Shown here: one piece after another, positions 50,636-58,007 of the stretch
Numbering within the stretch: the stretch's first letter is position 1
Layout: each line of letters starts with the position of its first letter
Assembly (NCBI RefSeq): GCF_051857475.1
Contig: NZ_JBPZGZ010000002.1
Location: 310,001 to 374,000 of the forward strand
From: Pelomonas sp051857475
GTDB taxonomy: Bacteria; Pseudomonadota; Gammaproteobacteria; Burkholderiales; Burkholderiaceae_C
Direction: 5' to 3'
Length of the DNA stretch: 64,000 nt
Notes under the pieces: generated by a model
Told to the model about the DNA's origin: nothing
The model's input: the letters and a program-made list of their open reading frames with translations, nothing else
Databases searched by the model: none
Translations under genes and position numbers: made by a program

Positions 50636-51034
50636 ATGGACCCCACCCATTTCGTCCAGATCAACACCGGCTCGACCGAGCCCATCTACCGCCAGCTCAT
50701 CGAGCAGGTCAGGCGGCGCGTCGCGGCCGGCCAGCTGAAGGCGGGCGACGAGATCCCGTCGGTGCGCGAGCTGGCCCAGGCCCTGGCCGTGCACCCCATG
50801 ACCATCTCCAAGGCCTATTCCATGCTGGAGATGGAGGGGGTGCTGGAGCGCCGACGCGGCCTGTCCATGGTGGTGGCGGCGCAGCACAGCCGCGCCCAGC
50901 CTTCGGCCTCGCGCATCGAGCTGCTGCGGCCGACGCTGCAGAAGGCCGCCGACGAGGCCCGCCAGCTCCAACTGCCCGCGGCCGAGGTCATCGGCCTGCT
51001 GACCCAACTCCTCGACGACGAGAGCAAAGCATGA
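50636..51034 (+). CDS. GntR-family (YtrA subfamily) regulator
   Basis: A 132-residue short GntR protein. The winged helix is complete: PIYRQLIEQVRRRVAAGQLKAGDEIPSVRELAQALAVHPMTISKAYSMLEMEGVLERRRG (about 16-75). Only a short C-terminal helical segment follows, the YtrA layout, where the regulator sits at the head of an ABC-transporter operon and represses it. It overlaps the ABC ATPase gene (ATGA, 51031-51034). A palindromic operator overlies its own promoter. The ligand is unknown; membrane-active antibiotics induce some YtrA systems. Confidence 0.93.
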   Translation: MDPTHFVQINTGSTEPIYRQLIEQVRRRVAAGQLKAGDEIPSVRELAQALAVHPMTISKAYSMLEMEGVLERRRGLSMVVAAQHSRAQPSASRIELLRPTLQKAADEARQLQLPAAEVIGLLTQLLDDESKA

Positions 51035-51918
51035 CTGCCCAATCCGCCCACTTCCCCCATTCCGACACCGCCACCGCCGAACTCGCCGGCGTCAGCCTCG
51101 CCTATCCCAAGGGCGGCGCCGTGCTGAAGGGCCTGGACTGGGCCCTGCAGCCGGGCCAGGTCGTCGGCCTGCTGGGCCGCAATGGCAGCGGCAAGACGAC
51201 GCTGCTGGAGACCCTGCTCGGCCTGCGCCTGCCCCAGCAGGGCCGCGTGCAGCTGTTCGGCCAGGACGTCACCCGGCTGGACGACGACGCACGGGCCCGC
51301 ATCGGCTATGTGCCGCAGCAGAGCGACCTGTTCGAGAACTTCACGGGCGCCCAGCTGCTGGCTTACTTCAGGAGCTTCTACCCGCGCTGGAACGAGGCCA
51401 AGGTCGAGGGCCTGATGTCACGCTGGGACATTGCCCGCGACAAGCCCATCCGCAAGCTCTCGGGCGGCCAGCAGCAGCGCCTGTCCATCATCCGCGCCCT
51501 GGCCCACGAGCCCGACCTGCTGGTGCTGGACGAACCCGTGGCCAGCCTCGACCCCGTGGGCCGGCGCGACTTCCTGCGCGAGCTGGTCGATCAGGTGCTG
51601 GACCGCGGCACCACCGTCGTGTTCTCCACCCACATCCTGTCCGACCTGGAGCGCGTGGCCTTCAACCTCGCCTTCCTCAGTGATGGCCGCATCGCGCTGC
51701 AGGCACCGCTGGACGAGCTGCTGGAGCAGGTGCGCGCGTTCACCGGCAGCGTCTCCGAGCTCGCCGGCCTGTTCGCGCGCCTGGGCGCCCAGCCGCTGAA
51801 GCGCACGCCGCTGGAAGCTGGCCGCGAACGCGTGCTGGCGCGCCTGCCGGCCGGCGTCGCCGCACCGCTGGACGCGCAGGCCGTCAACCTCGAAGACCTG
51901 TTCGCGGAGCTGACCTGA
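51031..51918 (+). CDS. ABC transporter ATP-binding protein (YtrB-like)
   Basis: A 295-residue single ABC domain. Walker A LLGRNGSGKTT (about 49-59), Q-loop YVPQQSDLF, signature KLSGGQQQR, Walker B LLVLDEPVASLDP, H-loop VFSTHILSD. Residues 230-295 form an extra C-terminal domain as in drug-export ATPases. It overlaps the regulator gene (4 bp) and the membrane-protein gene (TGATG at 51918). The transported molecule is unknown; the operon type suggests export or membrane protection. Confidence 0.94.
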   Translation: MTAQSAHFPHSDTATAELAGVSLAYPKGGAVLKGLDWALQPGQVVGLLGRNGSGKTTLLETLLGLRLPQQGRVQLFGQDVTRLDDDARARIGYVPQQSDLFENFTGAQLLAYFRSFYPRWNEAKVEGLMSRWDIARDKPIRKLSGGQQQRLSIIRALAHEPDLLVLDEPVASLDPVGRRDFLRELVDQVLDRGTTVVFSTHILSDLERVAFNLAFLSDGRIALQAPLDELLEQVRAFTGSVSELAGLFARLGAQPLKRTPLEAGRERVLARLPAGVAAPLDAQAVNLEDLFAELT

Positions 51919-53369
51919 TGAACACCGCCTCTTCCAGCCAGATGCTGCTGGCCTTCTGGCGCCAGCGCGACCTCGAAGCGCCCTGGGGCCGGCGCCTGCT
52001 GATCGGCCTGACCGTCGCCGGCATCTGCACCAGCCTCTATCTGTCGCCGCAATGGTGGCAGGCCGTGCTGGGTGGCAGCGCCGTGCTGATCTTGTCGTCG
52101 CTGTGGATGATGGTGGTAGGCAGCCTGCTGGAGCAGAACCACCCGCATGTCGCGCGCTTCGTGCCCGGCCATCTGCGCCAGCTGCGTGAACTCGCGCTGG
52201 TCAGTTGGGCGCTCACAACCTTGGTCTGTGCGGGCCTGCTGTGGCTGTCGATGCTGCGCATGCCCTCCTTCCCTGCCACGCTGCTGATCATTGCCGCCAC
52301 GCTGGCCTTCGCGGCCTGGGCCGTGCGCCACTGGGTGCTGTGGCTGGTGCTGAGCTTCGCGCCGATGCTGTTCTTCGGTGCCGGCCTGGACCAGCGCCTC
52401 GCACCGCTGTGGAGCGAGCTGCTGGCGCTGTGGCTGGGCCAGCCCTGGTCGGTGCTGGCCCTGTGCCTGCTGGCCCTGGGTGCCTCCATCACCGCGCTGT
52501 TCGGCAACGGCGATGCGGCGCACCGCGCGTCCTATGCGGCCCGCGCCCGCATGCGCCGTGTTGGCCTGGAAGGCATGAGCAGCAAACGCTCCGGCATGGC
52601 CGCCTTCGGCAAGCCGGGCGAATGGCTGGGCCAGCCCTTCGAGCGCATCGCTGCGGGATGGCTGCAGCATGTGCTGGCGCGTGCCAAGCCCGAGGAGAGC
52701 AGCGTCATGAGCCGCGTCGAGATCGTGCTGCACGGCCAGCAGCACTGGCTGCGCCAGAGCATGGGCGTGGCCATTGGCCTGGTCATCGCTTTGCTGAGCT
52801 TCAGCCTCGCCTTCGCGCTGGCCGGCGGCGACATGCACGACAACTGGAAACGCGGCGCCTTCGGCCTGGCCATCGGCATCGCCAGCATGGGCTTCAACCC
52901 CGCCTTCGCCCTGCCCAATATGCTGTGGCACAGCCGTCGCGAACAGGCCTTGCTGCTGCTGGTCCCCGGCATGCCGCAGGGCACGGCGCAGAACCGCGCC
53001 ATCGCCCGCCTGCAGTTGCGCCACATGCTGGTCGCCTGGGCGCTGACGACAGCGACCCTGGCCCTGCTGGCCTGGGCCGCCGACAACCCAGCCTTGCTCT
53101 GTGTGGGCCTGGGCGCGTTGCCGCTGTGCACCGCCTGGCTGCTGCGCGCCCCCGCGCGCATGGGGACACCCTCGCCCTGGATGACCGCGCTGCCGGTGAC
53201 GGCCTTCATCTTCGCCGGCTGGGGCATGTATGCCCTGCAGCAGAAGCTGGGCACGCCGCTGCTGCATCTCGGCATCGCCAGCCTCGCGCTGAGCCTCGCA
53301 CTGGGCCTGTGGCGTTGGCGAGCCATCACGCACGCACCGCGGGCCTTCCCGGCCGGCCACGCGCGCTGA
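51918..53369 (+). CDS. ABC-transporter membrane protein (permease-like)
   Basis: A 483-residue protein with about ten hydrophobic spans in two blocks (about 25-195 and 285-470), and a basic loop (HRASYAARARMRRVGLEGMSSKRSG) between. It has no recognised family motif but sits directly after a YtrB-like ATPase in a coupled operon, so it is almost certainly its membrane partner. It would be a single-polypeptide permease analogous to two fused six-span units. A hairpin CCCCGC/GCGGGG (about 53420) follows the gene. Confidence 0.8.
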   Translation: MNTASSSQMLLAFWRQRDLEAPWGRRLLIGLTVAGICTSLYLSPQWWQAVLGGSAVLILSSLWMMVVGSLLEQNHPHVARFVPGHLRQLRELALVSWALTTLVCAGLLWLSMLRMPSFPATLLIIAATLAFAAWAVRHWVLWLVLSFAPMLFFGAGLDQRLAPLWSELLALWLGQPWSVLALCLLALGASITALFGNGDAAHRASYAARARMRRVGLEGMSSKRSGMAAFGKPGEWLGQPFERIAAGWLQHVLARAKPEESSVMSRVEIVLHGQQHWLRQSMGVAIGLVIALLSFSLAFALAGGDMHDNWKRGAFGLAIGIASMGFNPAFALPNMLWHSRREQALLLLVPGMPQGTAQNRAIARLQLRHMLVAWALTTATLALLAWAADNPALLCVGLGALPLCTAWLLRAPARMGTPSPWMTALPVTAFIFAGWGMYALQQKLGTPLLHLGIASLALSLALGLWRWRAITHAPRAFPAGHAR

Positions 53370-53503
53370 AAACGCTGCCGCAAGCCGCCCGCAAGCTTCA
53401 AAAACCGCTCGTCGCGAGCCCCGCGCCGCTCGCCGGGCGGGGTCTGCCGTTCGTGAACTGACGCACGGACAAAACACGGCTTACATCCGCACACTTGCGT
53501 CCA

Positions 53504-53590
53504 TGCAGTCGGCAAACCCGTCGAAAGGCGGGGACGCAAAGCCACCGGTCTTCGTGCTCAAACCCGAGCAAAAGACAGCGGGGCCGCCCT
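53504..53590 (+). ncRNA. Cyclic-di-GMP-I (GEMM-I) riboswitch aptamer
   Basis: The conserved GEMM-I core is present in order. GGCAAA (53511-53516) is followed by P2 CCCGTC-GAAA-GGCGGG with its GNRA tetraloop (53517-53532), then GACGCAAAGCCACCGG (53533-53548), the hallmark joining segment. The P3 arm has nested pairing GTCTT...AAGAC and GCTC...GAGC, and the closing AGCGGGGCCGCC resembles the Vc2 aptamer's tetraloop-receptor side. It senses c-di-GMP in the mRNA leader of the secreted protein gene at 53686. On/off polarity cannot be read directly. Confidence 0.85.
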
Positions 53591-53592
53591 AG

Positions 53593-53653
53593 GCGGACAA
53601 GGACATGTCCGCAGCGTGGCACACGGGGAGGTGCCGGCTACTGCCTCGTAGCC
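53593..53653 (+). promoter_or_regulatory. Candidate riboswitch expression platform
   Basis: After the aptamer come GCGGACA-AGGACA-TGTCCGC (53593-53612) and GGCTAC-TGCCTC-GTAGCC (53636-53653), two perfect hairpins. No T-tract follows, so intrinsic termination is unlikely; control of translation, RNA stability or Rho access is more likely. The gene starts 32 bp later and has only a weak ribosome site. Confidence 0.5.
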
Positions 53654-53685
53654 CCAGCCTTTGCACCAACCCGAAAGACCACGCC

Positions 53686-54558
53686 ATGAAGTACCAAGCC
53701 ACCGCCTTCGCTGCCCTCGCCTTCTTTGCTCAGGCAGGCTTCGCGGCCGACCCCACGGCCCAGCTCACCGGCCTCGTGCGCATCGTCAAGAGCGACGGCC
53801 AGACCGTTGTCGCCCAGGCGGCGCCGATGCTCGTCTCTGCCAATGGCACGGCCTCCGGCGCGATGCCGCAGATCACCGTCAGCGAGACGGACGCCTTCAT
53901 CTCCAGCCTGGGCCGCTGCGCCTTCAACTTCAAGTACGACGAGGTCAGCAACACGGCGGTCGCGACCAGCACCAACCGCATCTACAGCAATGACACGCTG
54001 ATTGCGCAGAACACGCAGATCGCGCTGACGCCCAAGGTCGTCAAGACCATCTGGACGCAACCCTATCTCTTCGCCGGCGCCAACAACGTCAAGGTGGTCG
54101 TCAATGTGGACGGCGTGCCGAGCACGGGCTGGGTGCGCGTCAATGTGACCGGCACCTGCGGCAAGCCCACCACGGCTCCGGCTCCCGCGCCGGCTCCGAC
54201 CCCGGCACCGGCTCCCGCTCCCAAGGTCGAGCCGCCGAAGGCCGCGCCGGCTCCTGTCACGGCACCGACGCCGGCCCCCGCTCCGGTGGCCTATGTCCAG
54301 CCCGGCAGCGGCGACTGGAACAACCTGAACAACGCCTGGGGCTACAGCAACTACGCGGTGACCCAGCTCAAGGGCAAGGGCTTCGCGAAGTACGACGAGG
54401 TGGTGCGCCTGAACGCCGCCATCACGGCCGCGATCAACGCCAAGAAGATCTCGACCGGCGACTACGCGGCGCTGATGGCGCAGTGGAACGCGATGCTGAA
54501 CGATGCCGGCTTCAAGGCCGCGATGGCGGCCATCGTCAAGACCCCAGGTGTCAAGTGA
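53686..54558 (+). CDS. Secreted Pro-rich-linker protein under c-di-GMP riboswitch control
   Basis: A 290-residue protein with a Sec signal (MKYQATAFAALAFFAQAGFA). The first mature domain (about 22-168) is beta-rich, with CAFNFKYDEVSNTA and VNVTGTCGKP providing two Cys for a likely disulfide. A linker of Ala-Pro repeats follows (about 170-205). The C-terminal domain (about 206-290) is helical (SGDWNNLNNAWGYSNYAVTQLKGKGFAKYDEVVRLNAAITAAINAKK). The layout (folded domain, Pro-rich spacer, small helical domain) fits an extracellular or cell-wall matrix protein. Riboswitch control by c-di-GMP supports a biofilm or surface role; the family is unknown to me. Confidence 0.75.
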   Translation: MKYQATAFAALAFFAQAGFAADPTAQLTGLVRIVKSDGQTVVAQAAPMLVSANGTASGAMPQITVSETDAFISSLGRCAFNFKYDEVSNTAVATSTNRIYSNDTLIAQNTQIALTPKVVKTIWTQPYLFAGANNVKVVVNVDGVPSTGWVRVNVTGTCGKPTTAPAPAPAPTPAPAPAPKVEPPKAAPAPVTAPTPAPAPVAYVQPGSGDWNNLNNAWGYSNYAVTQLKGKGFAKYDEVVRLNAAITAAINAKKISTGDYAALMAQWNAMLNDAGFKAAMAAIVKTPGVK

Positions 54559-55002
54559 TCACTGATTGATTTCCGGTTCTGCCAGCTGGGCGAGCAGGGT
54601 CAGCGACTCCTGCCAGCCCAGGTAGCAGGCCTCGGCCGGAATCATGGCCGGGATGCCTTCCTGCTTGATGTGCACCTCGGTGCCGCAGAAGACGGCGCGC
54701 AACTCGACCGTCGTCGTCATCTCGCCGGGCAGGTTGGGGTCGTCGAAGGCGGCCGTGTAGCGCAGCTTCTGGCCCGGCACCAGTTCCAGGTAGCGGCCGC
54801 CGAAGCTGTGGCCGCCACCGGTCGTGAAGTTGGTGAAGGACATCTTGTACGTGCCGCCCACCTGGGCATCCATCTCGTGGACGGTGCCGGTGAAGCCATG
54901 CGGCGGCAGCCACTTGGCCATGGCGGCGGGCGTCGTGAAGGCGCGGTAGACGCGGTCGGGCGGGCAGCGCAGCACGCGGTGCAGAGTGACGGTGTTGGTC
55001 AT
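54559..55002 (-). CDS. SRPBCC/AHSA1-family protein
   Basis: A 147-residue START-like protein. It begins TVTLHRVLRCPPDRVYRAFTTPAAMAKWLPPHGFTG, the characteristic Aha1/SRPBCC N-terminal block, and ends with GWQESLTLLAQLAE, the C-terminal helix. Such proteins bind hydrophobic ligands. ATG 55002 is preferred because the upstream segment (55041) does not match the family. Its stop abuts the convergent secreted-protein gene. The flavin reductase lies 75 bp upstream on the same strand. Confidence 0.88.
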   Translation of the reverse strand: MTNTVTLHRVLRCPPDRVYRAFTTPAAMAKWLPPHGFTGTVHEMDAQVGGTYKMSFTNFTTGGGHSFGGRYLELVPGQKLRYTAAFDDPNLPGEMTTTVELRAVFCGTEVHIKQEGIPAMIPAEACYLGWQESLTLLAQLAEPEINQ

Positions 55003-55077
55003 GATGGTTTCCGTGGTTGGACAGAGGATTGCCCTCTGCAATGACGACGAACGACCTTCAGTGGAATCGACAACACC

Positions 55078-55554
55078 TCACAACGGAAGTTCGGTGAAGT
55101 ACCGACCGCCATGAAAGATCAGCGGCTGCGCCCCGACCCGGGCGGTGCAGCGCTCGACCTCGCCGACAAAGATGACATGGTCGCCTTCCTCGTAGCGGCT
55201 GCGGTTGGCGCATTCGAAGGTGGCGGCGGCGCCGTCCAGCACCGGCGCGCCGCCGGCACCCTCGCGCCAGGCCACGCCGGCGAAGCGGTCGATGTCGCGC
55301 ATCGCGAAGCGCTGGGCCAGCTCCTTCTGGTCGGCCGCGAGGATGTTGATGGCGTAGTGCGAGCCATGGGTGAACACCGGCATGGAGCCGGCGCGGCGCG
55401 ACAGGCTCCACAGCACCAGGGGCGGATCCAGGGAGACCGAATTGAAGGAATTGGCGGTGAGGCCGACCAGGCCTCCCTCGGGCGAGCGCACGGTGACGAT
55501 GGTCACGCCGGTGGCAAACATGCCCAGAGCGGCGCGGAATTGCTGGCTGTCCAT
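55078..55554 (-). CDS. Flavin reductase-family protein (FMN-binding split barrel)
   Basis: A 158-residue protein. FRAALGMFATGVTIVTVRS, GLTANSFNSVSLDPPLVLWSL and HYAINILAADQ are the flavin-reductase (HpaC/RutF-like) blocks; GDHVIFVGEVE and LIFHGGRYFTEL end the domain. It reduces FMN/FAD with NAD(P)H and usually feeds a monooxygenase; none is nearby. The reading frame stays open upstream to 55956, across the short repeats, but the family homology starts at 55554. This is the last gene of the core-like region. Confidence 0.92.
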   Translation of the reverse strand: MDSQQFRAALGMFATGVTIVTVRSPEGGLVGLTANSFNSVSLDPPLVLWSLSRRAGSMPVFTHGSHYAINILAADQKELAQRFAMRDIDRFAGVAWREGAGGAPVLDGAAATFECANRSRYEEGDHVIFVGEVERCTARVGAQPLIFHGGRYFTELPL

Positions 55555-55596
55555 GGGCTGATTGTCGCCAGTCCGGCGGCACCGTCTGGTCGCCGT

Positions 55597-55931
55597 CAAT
55601 AAAGCCGCTTCGTTCGACAAATAGTCGTTTCCGATTGGCGGGGCGACAAAAAGTCGTTTCGGCGGCGGCCAGTCCAAGCCTTCGAGCTGCCAATAAAGGC
55701 GCTTCGAATTGAGGTAGGGGTCAATGCTAAAGCGGGGCGCGCCTCGAAGCCGTCCTTGGCGGCGCCCTTTCGCTCGCAGGTACCCCCGCCCCGTCCAGAT
55801 GCAGCAGGCGGACCACCTACCCGCAGGCCATGCACCGGCGAATCGCCAGCATCCAATATCCATGCGGGTTTCCGCCTCACCACGACAAAAAGCCGTTTCC
55901 GAAGAGGACCCTGTCGACAAAAAGTCGTTTT
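55597..55931. repeat. Six short palindromic repeats at the island edge
   Basis: The gap 55555-56053 has no gene. It contains four near-identical copies of CGACAAAAAGTCGTTT at 55615-55630, 55644-55660, 55883-55899 and 55915-55931. Each has an internal inverted repeat CGAC/GTCG with an A-rich loop. Two related degenerate copies, CAATAAAGCCGCTTCG (55597-55612) and CAATAAAGGCGCTTCG (55691-55706), flank the first pair. Starts within pairs are 29 and 32 bp apart, about three helical turns. The family occurs nowhere else in the window. Possible roles are binding sites for a regulator of the downstream cassette, iterons, or recombination core sites. Confidence 0.75.
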
Positions 55932-56053
55932 CAACTCGGCTGAAGGCCCCGCGCACCGAATATCTCCCGGGGCAGCACGGTCAATTTCCCCTCGCGGCAC
56001 GCCTCTCGCGGCACAAACCCCCATGAAAATGCCGCGCCGCTTTTGGAGAAAAG

Positions 56054-57943
56054 ATGCCCTTGGATTGGTCCCTGGTCACGCAGGAAGCTCTGGAATCGCT
56101 GGATGTCGAGGGGCTCCTGTCGACCTCCACCGAACGGGAGGCTATGGCCTACAGCACCGTCTTGGCCCCGCTGCTCGCCGACGAGACGCGCTGGCAGACC
56201 GCCCAGTTCGCATGCCTCGGCTTTCTGCAGGGCATGCTCCAAATGGGGTTGAAGCACGCCAACGCCCACGAGCCCTACGGGCCGATGTTCGTGTTCGGCG
56301 ACCAAAGGTCCTGGATTCCGGCCGACCTGCCGAAGGACATGCTCCTTCGCATCTACCCGTGGGCCGAGAAGGTTGCAGACGCTGAGTTGCGCGCCAGGGC
56401 ACTGGACGTCATCTGGATGCAGGGCCGACATTTTCCGGCCGCTCAAGGTGCCGTTCGCGCCTATGTCGCTGCATCAAAGTTTCTGTCCGCTGCCGGCGAC
56501 TGGCCCGAGCGTGCGGCGCGCCTCGAGCGGGCCTTGCGATTGGCCGCTAGTCTCGGGAAAGGCGGCATCTCGCTCAAAGACGAAGTGCTCGCCGAAATAC
56601 AAGGGGAGGTCGACCGGCCGGACGAGGGCACACCACTTCGCCATCGCCTCATCGACCTCCTGCTTGAGTTCAACCATGGCGACGCTGCGATGCTGGGGAG
56701 CCACGCGGCCGCCATCGGCACTGCTGCCAGTTCGTTGGGCAAGTTCTTCCATGCCAAGGACGCGCACACCCTGGCTGCAGAATGCTTCGCCAAAGCTGGC
56801 GACAGCGTCTCCTGTGCGCGCGAACAGCGGTCAGCCGCGGAGGCGCTTGCCAGCGAAGCCGAAGCCGCCTACTTGCGACCGGGTCAAGGCGCCATTGCTG
56901 CAGCGTCCATCATGGGAGACGCGGTAACAGCCATGCGCCAGGCCGGCGGGGACGCCGCACGCGCTGGCCAGATGCACGAGCGGATGCTCGAATGGCAGAC
57001 GCAATCGCTGGCCCAGCTCCAAACGGTCACTACGCGAATGGACGTGACCGATATGACGCGCCAAGCTATCGAGTCCGTCCGCGGCAAATCCTTCCGCGAT
57101 GCCGTCTTGACGCTCTGCAGCTTGGTGGGTCCACCAACCCTCGACTCCCTCAAGAACAAGGTCCACAAGGACGCCCAGGTTGCCATCCTGGGGGCCATGA
57201 CGCCGCTGAGCGTGATGAACTACCGCGGGCGCACCGTTGCCATCATTCCGCCGCTGGACGCGGGCGCCCCGGACGTCAGCAATGAGGGCTTGCGCGGCCG
57301 CATGTTCCACGAGGCCCGCAGTCGACGCGAGCCAAATGTCAGGGCCATCCTGTATCCAGCGCTACGAGCAATCTGCGAGGAGCATCGCCCGACACGGCAC
57401 GACATAGCCGAGCTCATCCGCTACAGCGCCGCCATCCCGAGAGGCCATGGCGAAAGCTTCCTACGCGCCCTGCTAACCGGCTTCGACGGGGACATGCTCC
57501 TGGCAGCACACCTTGTGCCGCCGAAGTTCGAAGCCATGCTTCGGCACGTGATGGAAGGTATGGGCGCCGACACCTCCATCCTCGGGCCCACGGGTCTGCA
57601 GCCCGAGCGCATCTTCAAGCCCCTTCTCGAACTTGAGGAGGCAAAGACGGCGTTCGGTGAAGACGCGGTCTTCGAGATGCAGGACGTGTTTGTCGACACG
57701 TTGGGCGGCAACCTGCGCAACGAAGCCCTGCATGGATTGATGCCTGACGAGACCATGTTCGGCCCGGAGGTTTTCTACGCGTGGTGGCTCCTCCTGCGCT
57801 ACTGCGTGCTGACGACGCCGTCGGCCCAGAAATCCCGAAGCCAAGCTCCGCCGACGGCACCCGAAGCGCCGACCGCGGCTCCAAGCGACAAGCCTGACGA
57901 AGGCGAAGATGACGCGCCATCACCCGCGCCCGACAAAGCGTGA
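56054..57943 (+). CDS. DUF4209 protein with HEPN-like RNxxxHG motif
   Basis: A 629-residue cytosolic protein. The N-terminal 350 residues are helical and rather TPR-like (AAECFAKAGDSVSCAREQRSAAEALASEAEAA). The C-terminal part holds the DUF4209 signature: LGGNLRNEALHGLMPDE, where Arg555-Asn556-x3-His560-Gly561 matches the RNxxxHG motif. This motif also fits the Rx4H active site of HEPN ribonucleases. A disordered acidic Pro/Ala tail ends the protein (about 590-629). GGAGAAAAG precedes ATG 56054. It is first of three co-oriented genes with gaps of 64 and 65 bp. An RNase effector role is inferred; no DUF4209 reaction is established to my knowledge. Confidence 0.75.
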   Translation: MPLDWSLVTQEALESLDVEGLLSTSTEREAMAYSTVLAPLLADETRWQTAQFACLGFLQGMLQMGLKHANAHEPYGPMFVFGDQRSWIPADLPKDMLLRIYPWAEKVADAELRARALDVIWMQGRHFPAAQGAVRAYVAASKFLSAAGDWPERAARLERALRLAASLGKGGISLKDEVLAEIQGEVDRPDEGTPLRHRLIDLLLEFNHGDAAMLGSHAAAIGTAASSLGKFFHAKDAHTLAAECFAKAGDSVSCAREQRSAAEALASEAEAAYLRPGQGAIAAASIMGDAVTAMRQAGGDAARAGQMHERMLEWQTQSLAQLQTVTTRMDVTDMTRQAIESVRGKSFRDAVLTLCSLVGPPTLDSLKNKVHKDAQVAILGAMTPLSVMNYRGRTVAIIPPLDAGAPDVSNEGLRGRMFHEARSRREPNVRAILYPALRAICEEHRPTRHDIAELIRYSAAIPRGHGESFLRALLTGFDGDMLLAAHLVPPKFEAMLRHVMEGMGADTSILGPTGLQPERIFKPLLELEEAKTAFGEDAVFEMQDVFVDTLGGNLRNEALHGLMPDETMFGPEVFYAWWLLLRYCVLTTPSAQKSRSQAPPTAPEAPTAAPSDKPDEGEDDAPSPAPDKA

Positions 57944-58007
57944 CGACCACTGGCATTCTCGGGACGCTGCTCCCTGAGCCCCCGACCACGGACTCCTCGC
58001 CACGACC

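Noticed and set aside
55555..55956. Upstream extension of the flavin reductase through the repeats
   Set aside because: The frame is open but yields low-complexity peptides encoded by the short repeats; family homology begins at 55554.
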